DNA from: an uncultured Eubacteriales bacterium | Lineage (GTDB): Bacteria; Bacillota; Clostridia; Christensenellales; UBA1242 | Length of the DNA: 5,306 nt | Direction of reading: 5' to 3' | Assembly (NCBI GenBank): GCA_948949055.1 | Contig: CARBWQ010000079.1 | Span: 1 to 5,306 of the forward strand | Shown: positions 1 through 5,223 of the stretch, one piece after another | Layout of the letters: each line of letters begins with the position of its first letter | Numbering within the stretch: position 1 is the first letter of the stretch | Notes under the pieces: model-generated | The model's input: the letters and a program-made list of their open reading frames with translations, nothing else | What the model was told of the DNA's origin: nothing | The model's database searches: none | Position numbers and translations under genes: made by a program

Positions 1-142
1 CAGTTCTTTTTCCACATCTTGAACAAAATTTAGTAATCTCAATTCTTTCAGGATTAGCTGCTGTGTTTTTGCTTGTAGCATAGTTTCTTTCTTGACACTC
101 AGTACAAGCTAATATAATATTTTTACGTTTTGGTAATGCCAT
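1..142 (-). CDS. rpmG: 50S ribosomal protein bL33, 3' end cut by window edge
   Basis: Component of the large ribosomal subunit near the E site. The first 47 codons are visible, starting [20 protein letters not shown]. The two CxxC pairs, C13-C16 (CTEC) and C40-C43 (CSRC), form the zinc ribbon of the cysteine-containing (C+) bL33 form, and the spacing and the RNY..SKN..NPERIE core fit the family, whose members are about 49-55 residues. Only a few C-terminal residues are therefore missing beyond base 1. The ATG at 140-142 is chosen because AGGAGAAGG lies just upstream and the family N-terminus fits. It has its own promoter and a hairpin in the leader (see those entries). In many Firmicutes rpmG is followed by secE and nusG; that would lie outside the window and is only expected. 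Identification is secure. Confidence 0.95.
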   Translation of the reverse strand, partial: MALPKRKNIILACTECQERNYATSKNTAANPERIEITKFCSRCGKRT

Positions 143-158
143 ACTTCCTTCTCCTAAC

Positions 159-190
159 AAAAAAACTAACACCCCACAAGAGATGTTAGT
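159..190 (-). terminator. Hairpin plus U-tract in the rpmG leader
   Basis: On the minus strand ACTAACA (190-184) pairs perfectly with TGTTAGT (171-165). The stem can extend inwards by TCTC/GGGG with two G-U pairs, giving about 11 bp around a UUGU loop. Seven T residues follow directly (165-159), the classic form of an intrinsic terminator. Its position is odd: it lies between the rpmG promoter (-10 at 194-199) and the rpmG Shine-Dalgarno site, with the predicted transcription start at or inside its first bases. It could terminate the gene at 261-539 about 70 bases upstream, attenuate rpmG, or cap the 5' end of rpmG mRNA. The structure is clear; the role is not. Confidence 0.65.
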
Positions 191-193
191 CAT

Positions 194-222
194 ATTTTAA
201 CATAAGACATAAAATTTGTCAA
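194..222 (-). promoter_or_regulatory. Promoter of rpmG
   Basis: Read on the minus strand, a perfect -35 box TTGACA (222-217) is followed by a 17-base spacer and the -10 box TAAAAT (199-194). Transcription should start near 187-190, about 45-50 bases before the rpmG ATG. This is one of the two strongest housekeeping-type promoters in the window, as expected for a ribosomal protein gene. Confidence 0.82.
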
Positions 223-260
223 CTATTTTTTAAATATATTATATTTATTTTTTGTAAAAA

Positions 261-539
261 TTAATCTTTTTCAGTCGTTTCTATTTCGGCATCTACAAGC
301 ATAACAATATCACCCTCTTCACAAGACTTTTTCACAAGTTCAAAGTCAGTAGGCTGATTGAAGTCAAGGTCATATTTTTCTATATAAGCAAAATAAGTTT
401 TTAGCATTTCTTTCGCAAAAAGATAAGCCTCTTCCATAAAAGAGCCGTCGGTAGTAAGCTCTAAATCTGGGAATAGCACACGATATATGTCTTCATCATT
501 ATCCCTAATAAAAATTGCAGGGTAAACAAAACTCTTCAT
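261..539 (-). CDS. HicB-like antitoxin-family protein, orphan
   Basis: 92 residues, resembling the N-terminal (partial RNase H-fold) domain of HicB antitoxins. The YPAIF strand (residues 6-10) and the FPDLELTTDGSFMEEAYLFA stretch (23-42) match the family pattern of hydrophobic strand, FPDL, T-G-s-(x)-EEA helix. Classical HicB proteins bind and inhibit the HicA mRNA interferase and often carry a C-terminal HTH or ribbon-helix-helix domain that represses the operon. Here the C-terminus is a short acidic tail (ending DAEIETTEKD) with no visible DNA-binding domain, and no small HicA-like gene lies on either side. It is probably a solitary HicB-fold protein rather than a working toxin-antitoxin pair. 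The ATG at 537-539 is supported by AAGGAG at 551-546. A promoter lies immediately upstream, so it is likely monocistronic. Confidence 0.8.
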   Translation of the reverse strand: MKSFVYPAIFIRDNDEDIYRVLFPDLELTTDGSFMEEAYLFAKEMLKTYFAYIEKYDLDFNQPTDFELVKKSCEEGDIVMLVDAEIETTEKD

Positions 540-557
540 TCAAAGCTCCTTGATAGT

Positions 558-585
558 ATTTTAGCATAACTTTAATTGAATTCAA
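558..585 (-). promoter_or_regulatory. Promoter of the HicB-like gene
   Basis: Minus-strand TTGAAT (585-580), 16-base spacer, then TAAAAT (563-558) preceded by TGC, an extended -10 element. The predicted start near 551 falls at the Shine-Dalgarno AAGGAG, giving a leader of only about a dozen bases. Confidence 0.6.
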
Positions 586-694
586 AACAATTATCGACAT
601 TTTTTTAATTTTTTATTAAAAAGTCAAAATTTGCCTATTTTAATCCAAATAAACTATAATTAATATATGTTTTTTATTTCTCTATTATACTTAA

Positions 695-731
695 TAAAAA
701 ACAAAAGCACAACCCTTTTTGATAGTGCTTT
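695..731 (-). terminator. Intrinsic terminator after the 553-residue gene
   Basis: Minus strand: AAAGCAC (731-725) pairs with GTGCTTT (710-704). The stem continues inwards past one T-T mismatch through ATC/GGT, leaving an A-rich loop, and a T-rich run TGTTTTTTATT follows. It begins ten bases after the TAG stop of the gene at 741-2402. It is the best terminator in the window and separates that gene from the HicB-like gene. The rest of the gap (540-694) is A/T-rich and holds only the promoter at 558-585. Confidence 0.85.
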
Positions 732-740
732 GTTATTAAA

Positions 741-2402
741 CTATATATTTTCAATCTCATCTTCATTAATTTGAAAGTGCTGATTTTTATATTCGCTCAT
801 ATTTTTTGTAAGCTTTTTAATCTTTTTCCCAACTTTAAAATAATCTTTAATGATGTACTTATATTTCCTATCATTTTCAAGCGCCTTAATAAAACTAATG
901 CTATTCAATACACAATCACCTTTTGTACCTCTATAATCCAGCAAATATGAAAAATCAAAAGTTTCTTCAATTAATTTGTTGAGCTTTATAACATTCTTCT
1001 TACCAAACATTTCACAAAATTTTATATTCGGACTCATACAACAACTTTTAATATCCTCTAAATTGTCTTTTATAAAATCCCCAACAAAGGGCATAGCTGA
1101 CATATAATTTGAATATTCATCATTTCTATTACCACAAATTTTAAAGTTATCCTTTCTCATAGATTTTATAACTTCTAATGTAAAGTATTCATTTACGACC
1201 TCAGCCAGTGCTCTAATATCAAAACCATCAAGAATATTTTCTATACCATTTTTAAATGAATGACTTTCAAAATCTATATTAAACTGAACTCCATGACTTA
1301 ATTCATGAATAATATGATGGTCATTAACATTAGGAAATGCTCTACATCTACAAATCCTCGCAATTTTTTTCTTTTCAAAATCAAATTGACTTATAAATGA
1401 TCCCTCTTTACCTATTTTAATATCTGAAACAACTGCTTTTTTCATTTCAATAGAATTTTTAATAGAATAATTTTTATCAATCATTGAAAAACAATCATTT
1501 ATTCCATTTTTTAAATCATAAATTTTTTCATTATGTTTAATAAAGTCATAGGATGAAAAGTGTAAATCTCTAAAAAGATTACTTAGTTTTTTTGAACAAT
1601 TTTTCTCATCTAAACCTGTAAGAAGAGATAATTCTTCGCTAGCAAGATCAATATAAACTTGATTATAATTTTCTTCATTCGCCTTAGACAGCAACCATTT
1701 ATCCATAAAATCAAAGGATAATTCACTAATTTTGTTAACTTTTTTGATGTTTTTATCGTTATTTTCAACATTAAAATGTTTTATTATGTTTTTGCTAAGT
1801 TTTTCTAGCCATTCTTGTTTAAATTCTTTATTTAAAAAATCTATTTGTTCTTTCCAAGGATTATAGGTTAAACGATTTTTTTCTTCTTCTAAAAATTTTA
1901 TATTATCTCTGCTTGAATTATTATACTCATTATATATGACTGAGAGATTACTATATAACTGACTAGACTGTTCTTTGTCTTTTAATATTTCCCTTAAATT
2001 TTGTGGTAAAATATTAAACAACCCATTCATTACATAATAGACTTCTTTTGAATCATCGCCATTTAAATCAATTTTATCTTTCCATACTTTCAACTTTTCC
2101 AGCAAGTTATAATTTAGTAAGCCTTTGCTTGGTTTTAAGTTTAAGGTAAGTTTATCGCGACATTTAGATAGTAAAATATTTACATCTTTATTAATAATGT
2201 TATCAAATTTTTTAACTATACTATCAATTCTACTTTCTATATAAGATTCACAAAACACAAACTGAATTGACTTTAATCTATTATTTATCTCGTTTTCATA
2301 CTTTTCGCCGAAAAAAGAGGTAAAATATTGACCTATTTTTTCAATTTTACCTTCAACAGGATTATATGGATTTAGATATTCACATATTTCCAATTCTTTC
2401 AT
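741..2402 (-). CDS. Putative zinc metallopeptidase (HExxH protein), family not recognised
   Basis: 553 residues. I do not recognise the family. The clearest motif is DHHIIHELSHGVQ, with H366-E367-L-S-H370 forming an HExxH zinc-binding and catalytic signature. About 31-35 residues later RALAEVVNEYFTLEV offers E401 or E405 as the third, glutamate ligand, as in gluzincin peptidases; that assignment is inference. Residues 1-300 are a charged, Lys/Asn/Ile-rich, probably helical region with possible coiled coil near 165-225. The C-terminal region ends in a Lys-rich tail. Several cysteines are present, including C351/C353 and C454/C455. There is no signal peptide or membrane segment, so a cytoplasmic location is likely. 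The gene looks richer in A/T than the nucleotidyltransferase beside it, which hints at acquisition. No Shine-Dalgarno site precedes the ATG and the promoter places the RNA start on it. It could also be a degenerate, non-peptidase member of a zincin family. Confidence 0.85.
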   Translation of the reverse strand: MKELEICEYLNPYNPVEGKIEKIGQYFTSFFGEKYENEINNRLKSIQFVFCESYIESRIDSIVKKFDNIINKDVNILLSKCRDKLTLNLKPSKGLLNYNLLEKLKVWKDKIDLNGDDSKEVYYVMNGLFNILPQNLREILKDKEQSSQLYSNLSVIYNEYNNSSRDNIKFLEEEKNRLTYNPWKEQIDFLNKEFKQEWLEKLSKNIIKHFNVENNDKNIKKVNKISELSFDFMDKWLLSKANEENYNQVYIDLASEELSLLTGLDEKNCSKKLSNLFRDLHFSSYDFIKHNEKIYDLKNGINDCFSMIDKNYSIKNSIEMKKAVVSDIKIGKEGSFISQFDFEKKKIARICRCRAFPNVNDHHIIHELSHGVQFNIDFESHSFKNGIENILDGFDIRALAEVVNEYFTLEVIKSMRKDNFKICGNRNDEYSNYMSAMPFVGDFIKDNLEDIKSCCMSPNIKFCEMFGKKNVIKLNKLIEETFDFSYLLDYRGTKGDCVLNSISFIKALENDRKYKYIIKDYFKVGKKIKKLTKNMSEYKNQHFQINEDEIENI

Positions 2403-2408
2403 AATTCA

Positions 2409-2437
2409 ATTATACAACAACAGCATTATAATTGCAA
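2409..2437 (-). promoter_or_regulatory. Promoter giving a leaderless transcript
   Basis: Minus-strand TTGCAA (2437-2432), 17-base spacer, perfect TATAAT (2414-2409). Only six bases (TGAATT) separate the -10 box from the ATG at 2402-2400. With the usual start about seven bases after the -10, the first transcribed base is the A of the start codon. No purine-rich ribosome-binding site exists in this gap, consistent with leaderless translation. Confidence 0.78.
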
Positions 2438-2440
2438 TAG

Positions 2441-2478
2441 AAAAACAAAAAAACTAATCCCACAACTTTTTAGGATAG
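2441..2478 (-). terminator. Weak intrinsic terminator after the nucleotidyltransferase
   Basis: Minus strand: CTATCC (2478-2473) can pair with GGATTAG (2460-2454) with one bulged T, around a 12-base loop. It is followed by T7, G, T5 (2453-2441). The right arm contains the TAG stop codon of the nucleotidyltransferase. The stem is short and the loop large, so termination is probably partial. Its T-run lies just upstream of the -35 box of the next gene. Confidence 0.45.
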
Positions 2479-3356
2479 ACATTAAACTTCTTCTGCAAGC
2501 TTATAAATTTTTTAAACTTTGCTAAATCCTCTCTATAAGTTATACCCTGCCACTTTGAAGTTGCAGGAACAACTCGCATCTTTATCTTATCACTTTCAAT
2601 AAGTCTATCTACCAAGGTTGGCAGAAAGTATTCAGCAGACGATAAATCATTTTTATTTTGTTCTAAGAAATCAACAAAACCATCTTTCAAAAATTTAAAG
2701 AAACTACAATCAAATGCCATCATATTCATCGACACAACATGATTATGATTTAATTTTTGCCATTTTTGCACCTCTTTTTCAAGCGATTTTGCAAAGATAT
2801 CACCATTCTTTTGAGCTATTTCAAACTCTTCTATTTTATTTAAATAATCATTTTCAATACTACAAATTCCACGTTTTACATTGCCACTATCAGACAACGT
2901 TTCTTCTAAATTGTATCCTACCATTACATACTCGTTTTTTGGCATGGAATTATTTAAGATTAATGACACCTCTTGAAATGCTCCCTGACCATAAAAGTCA
3001 TCTGCATTTATTACCAAAAAGTTGTCATCTATCACACTTTCTGCACAAAGGAGCGCGTGTGCAGTTCCAAAAGGTTTAGTCCTATTTGATGGCACTTTGT
3101 ATTGTGAAGAAATATTTTCATTATTTTGAAATGCGTAAATGGTTTTTATGTGCTTTTCGACCCTATTACCTATTGTTTCTTTAAAAGCTAAATAATTTTC
3201 TTCTTTTATAATAAAAACAACTTTTTCAAAGCCAGCTTTAACAGCATCAAAAATAGAGTAATCTAAAATAAAATTTCCCTCATTATCTACTGGTTCTAAT
3301 TGTTTCAGTCCACCAAAGCGACTTCCAATCCCCCCAGCTAAAATTACAAGAATCAT
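2454..3356 (-). CDS. Sugar-phosphate-type nucleotidyltransferase (NTP_transferase fold)
   Basis: 300 residues, apparently complete. Enzymes of this fold join an NTP to a sugar or alcohol phosphate, releasing pyrophosphate, to make an activated precursor in the cytoplasm. The N-terminal signature LAGGIGSRFGGLKQ (residues 6-19, K18) binds the nucleotide. GTAHAL (97-102) and INADDFYG (116-123, with D119/D120 as likely metal ligands) are the other core motifs. The later segments SSAEYFLPTLVDRL (239-252), SKWQGITYREDL (267-278) and the C-terminal YPKKLW match a widespread but poorly characterised subfamily. The exact substrate cannot be read from sequence; glucose-1-phosphate, mannose-1-phosphate or an amino-alcohol phosphate are all possible. 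The ATG at 3354-3356 begins directly with the beta-strand MILVILAGG, and AAGGAAGAGGA precedes it. No convincing promoter is seen in the 89-base gap, so it may be read through from the gene at 3446-4318. Confidence 0.9.
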   Translation of the reverse strand: MILVILAGGIGSRFGGLKQLEPVDNEGNFILDYSIFDAVKAGFEKVVFIIKEENYLAFKETIGNRVEKHIKTIYAFQNNENISSQYKVPSNRTKPFGTAHALLCAESVIDDNFLVINADDFYGQGAFQEVSLILNNSMPKNEYVMVGYNLEETLSDSGNVKRGICSIENDYLNKIEEFEIAQKNGDIFAKSLEKEVQKWQKLNHNHVVSMNMMAFDCSFFKFLKDGFVDFLEQNKNDLSSAEYFLPTLVDRLIESDKIKMRVVPATSKWQGITYREDLAKFKKFISLQKKFNVYPKKLWD

Positions 3357-3445
3357 TCCTCTTCCTTTTGTATTTATAAAAAATATATGTAAATTTTATT
3401 ATTTTAAGCGAAAAAGAGGTCATTTTAATTAAATTATTGTAATTT

Positions 3446-4318
3446 TTACATCAAATTATTAATTTCATCAACTTTTATATCTTCAAACTCTTGCCAAATA
3501 TCAATAAATTGATCACGCTGATCATTTAGTTTTTGTTCAAGCTCTCTTGGGTTTCTTTGTCTAAGAAACTTTCTAGTATAAAACTCAGGTGCAAGTTCTC
3601 TTCCAATAGCTCTATTAAGTTTATAATCGTTTTCAAGATCCTCGGTTTTAACAAATCTCAAACCATTTTTGATTGCTATTTGTTTTACACAAGCCTCTAA
3701 TGCCCTTTTAGGTTTTGTCAAATATTTTATATCATTTAAGTCGCCCTCTTTAAGAACTTCTACTAAATGATAACTATCAAAATCAACTTCTCTTTCATCA
3801 TAAATATATGCTTTCATCTTATAATAAGGTGAGAAAAACTCAATATCTTTAAGCATTTTAAAGGTAAAATATCTTGCATCAATCTCATGTGGCCTTGTCA
3901 TATATGGAATACTTGACATCACCTCAAATCCATCGTCAAAATAATTTAAAAGTGCGAAATTTTTAAGAAGTGGCGCAAGTTCTACTGAATGGTATTGAAC
4001 ATGGTGACGAAGTTCATGAACTAAGCTATCAAAAAAGCTCTTTAAAAAATAACAATTTTTATTTTCAACAAACTTATCATATTCTTTGGTATAAAAATCA
4101 CTGATATATACAATTTTTCTTTGTGATAAATAATACATATTATAATATTTCATTGGCAAAGTTTGAATTGCCACATCAGGGACATTGTTTTCTTTACAAA
4201 ACTTTTCAGTTAAAATCCTGGCAAAACTCATAAGTTTTCTTTTTGTAGGAACAAGGTCAAAAAAGTTTTCATCAATATGTTCCAACATTTGTCTAGATGT
4301 CAAATTGTCAAATCTCAT
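3446..4318 (-). CDS. Putative zincin-like metalloprotein (HExxH / PHExxAR), family not recognised
   Basis: 290 residues. A hydrophobic helix leads into LVHELRHHVQYH, with H101-E102-L-R-H105 as the HExxH pair. About 40 residues later RPHEIDARYF places E145 in a P-x-E-x-x-A-R context, a common arrangement for the third zinc ligand in small zincin domains of ImmA/IrrE, SprT or phage-peptidase style. The assignment to any named family is not secure. The N-terminal 95 residues (with YYNMYYLSQRKIVYISDFY) are probably a strand-rich lead-in to the zincin fold. Residues 160-290 are charged and helical, ending in DEINNLM. There is no signal peptide or transmembrane segment. The ATG at 4316-4318 is supported by AAAGGAGA just upstream and a strong promoter. 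It shows no recognisable similarity to the 553-residue HExxH protein beyond the motif itself. A protease, a phage or element-borne accessory factor, or an inactive relative are all possible. Confidence 0.85.
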   Translation of the reverse strand: MRFDNLTSRQMLEHIDENFFDLVPTKRKLMSFARILTEKFCKENNVPDVAIQTLPMKYYNMYYLSQRKIVYISDFYTKEYDKFVENKNCYFLKSFFDSLVHELRHHVQYHSVELAPLLKNFALLNYFDDGFEVMSSIPYMTRPHEIDARYFTFKMLKDIEFFSPYYKMKAYIYDEREVDFDSYHLVEVLKEGDLNDIKYLTKPKRALEACVKQIAIKNGLRFVKTEDLENDYKLNRAIGRELAPEFYTRKFLRQRNPRELEQKLNDQRDQFIDIWQEFEDIKVDEINNLM

Positions 4319-4335
4319 AATTTTCTCCTTTTGTA

Positions 4336-4364
4336 ATTATGGCAAATTTTCATCATTTTGTCAA
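4336..4364 (-). promoter_or_regulatory. Promoter of the 290-residue zincin-like gene
   Basis: Minus-strand TTGACA (4364-4359), 17-base spacer, CATAAT (4341-4336) preceded by TGC, an extended -10. The predicted start near 4329 lies at the Shine-Dalgarno site AAGGAG (4330-4325), giving a leader of about 11 bases. The TGA that ends the upstream aminotransferase remnant (4363-4361) lies inside the -35 box. Confidence 0.8.
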
Positions 4365-4774
4365 GACATAACTTTACCAAAAGTAAAGCATATATTTATC
4401 CTAGCCTCATTGCTATGATTACCTTCAATATAATAATCATTCAAGTTGTCATAAGCCTGTCCTGCTTGATAATTTAATTATACAAAAAAGCCCTCCTCTA
4501 CATTTTGAATAGGAAATCAAATTATTTCCATATTCTTTCTTAATAAAAGAAATACTTTTAACAATATGTTGGCTGTTCGATTAGTATGGTATCGCCCTCT
4601 CGAAGCAAAGAGTAAGCAATAAGATTAAATGATTGTTGCGAGCAACTAGATACTAAAATTTTGCTGTAATCAACTTTATATTTCCTAAAACTATTCAAAA
4701 ATTCTGCAAGTTTAATGCGCAATTCTTTCAAGCCTTTTGGCGACACATAAGTATTAAAGTTTATGTTACTTTTC
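4361..4774 (-). pseudogene. PLP-dependent aminotransferase remnant (MocR / class I-II fold) in three frames
   Basis: Three pieces of one enzyme follow each other in three frames. Piece A (about 4773-4561) reads TYVSPKGLKELR, then ILVSSCSQQSFNLIAYSLL and GDTILIEQPTY. This is the SPKG-LR, I-(L/V)-(I/V)-(T/S)-S-x-x-QQ and GDxxxxExPTY series of class I aminotransferases and MocR-type regulators. It then stops at TAA 4560-4558. Piece B (open frame, about 4556-4449) reads FIKKEYGNN and then CRGGLFCIIKL, matching the C-terminal GG-(L/M)-F-(L)-W-L-x-L strand. Piece C (4477-4361) reads NYQAGQAY and then GNHSNEARINICF, matching the V-x-x-PG-x-(A)F ... R-(L/I)-N-F end. Roughly the central 150 residues, including the Schiff-base lysine, are missing between A and B. 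The N-terminus (any GntR wHTH domain) is also absent. The gene is non-functional. Recognition rests on motif order, not a search. Confidence 0.75.
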
Positions 4775-5051
4775 TATCTTCCACATAAACCAAATGCTTT
4801 TTATGGTCCACCTTACTAACCACAGTATAATCATTAAAGTTTTGTTTACCTCTTATAGTTGTTATAAATCTATTTTTATCAATTCTAATAGCAACACTGC
4901 CAAATAAATATTTTTCTCCATAAATTTGTTTTGACATAAGTGCCTTATATTTTTTAATGTACTCAAAATATAATTTCAACACCCTCTCATCTATCTTTTT
5001 AGCATCTGTAAGAATTGTTTTGTAATATTGGTCACCTTCTGCAAGACACAA
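4761..5051 (-). pseudogene. Truncated class II aldolase/adducin-like N-terminal fragment
   Basis: 96 codons are open from a TTG, with a TAA stop nine bases upstream and no Shine-Dalgarno site, so the true N-terminus seems lost. The segment YGEKYLFGSVAIRIDKNRF, then ITTIRGKQNFNDYTVV and VDHKKHLVYVEDRK, aligns by eye with the class II aldolase core G-(N/S)-(I/V)-S-x-R ... (F)-(L/I)-(I)-T-x-x-G ... (D)-(L/Y)-x-V-V. That core precedes the zinc-binding HxH motif in intact enzymes. The fragment ends (RKVT, stop) before any HxH, so it cannot carry the metal site. Its 3' end overlaps the aminotransferase remnant by a few bases in a different frame, as if a deletion joined the two. The preceding helix KIDERVLKLYFEYIKKYK is unassigned. 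The family call is tentative; that it is a broken piece is more certain. Confidence 0.5.
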
Positions 5052-5067
5052 AACTCTTTAATATTTA

Positions 5068-5223
5068 CTATCTTGAAAACGCTTTTTTCTTTTGTTGAAA
5101 TATATTTTTCTTCTTAGTTTTAATGATTATAAATTGCCATTTACTATAAAGTAACCCTTTATACCATTCATCTATAAACTTATCAGAAAGTTCTGTCGCG
5201 AAAATTTCTACATAATTAATCAT
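5068..5223 (-). CDS. Small ORF of 51 codons, possibly a remnant
   Basis: Starts with ATG at 5223-5221, preceded by GTGGAG at suitable spacing, and overlaps the end of the upstream reading frame (AATGATTAA: ATG within, TAA at 5218-5216). That is the usual sign of translational coupling in an operon. The product begins MINYVEIFATELSDKFIDEW and ends in a Lys/Gln-rich stretch, then TAG. I do not recognise it. Its good start but short, low-complexity end suggests the first part of a longer gene cut by a frameshift or deletion. It could be the lost N-terminus of the aldolase-like fragment that begins 16 bases further on, but no sequence match proves that. Confidence 0.4.
   Translation of the reverse strand: MINYVEIFATELSDKFIDEWYKGLLYSKWQFIIIKTKKKNIFQQKKKAFSR

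Noticed and set aside
684..712. TTGTGC-17-TATAAT promoter-like pair on the minus strand, upstream of the HicB-like gene
   Set aside because: The -35 matches poorly and lies within the terminator stem; the promoter at 558-585 already serves the gene and no small ORF follows.
2714..3079. Open frame of 121 codons on the plus strand
   Set aside because: It lies wholly inside the nucleotidyltransferase gene, has low-complexity His/Leu/Ser-rich translation, and no ribosome-binding site.
3357..3445. Possible promoter for the nucleotidyltransferase (ATGACC with TAATAA, and others)
   Set aside because: Several poor matches exist in A/T-rich sequence, none clearly better than chance; left unannotated.
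4372..4388. Perfect 6-bp inverted repeat CTTTAC-5-GTAAAG upstream of the zincin gene promoter, considered as an operator
   Set aside because: It is explained by the coding tail of the aminotransferase remnant (CFTFGK codons), and six A/T-rich pairs are weak evidence.
4185..4418. Open frame of 77 codons on the plus strand
   Set aside because: Antisense to the start and promoter of the zincin-like gene; Phe/Ser/Ile-rich translation typical of a shadow frame.
4507..4535. Inverted repeat GAATAGGAAAT / ATTTCCATATTC
   Set aside because: It falls in coding sequence of the aminotransferase remnant (piece B), has a bulge, is A/T-rich and has no adjacent U-run; probably chance.
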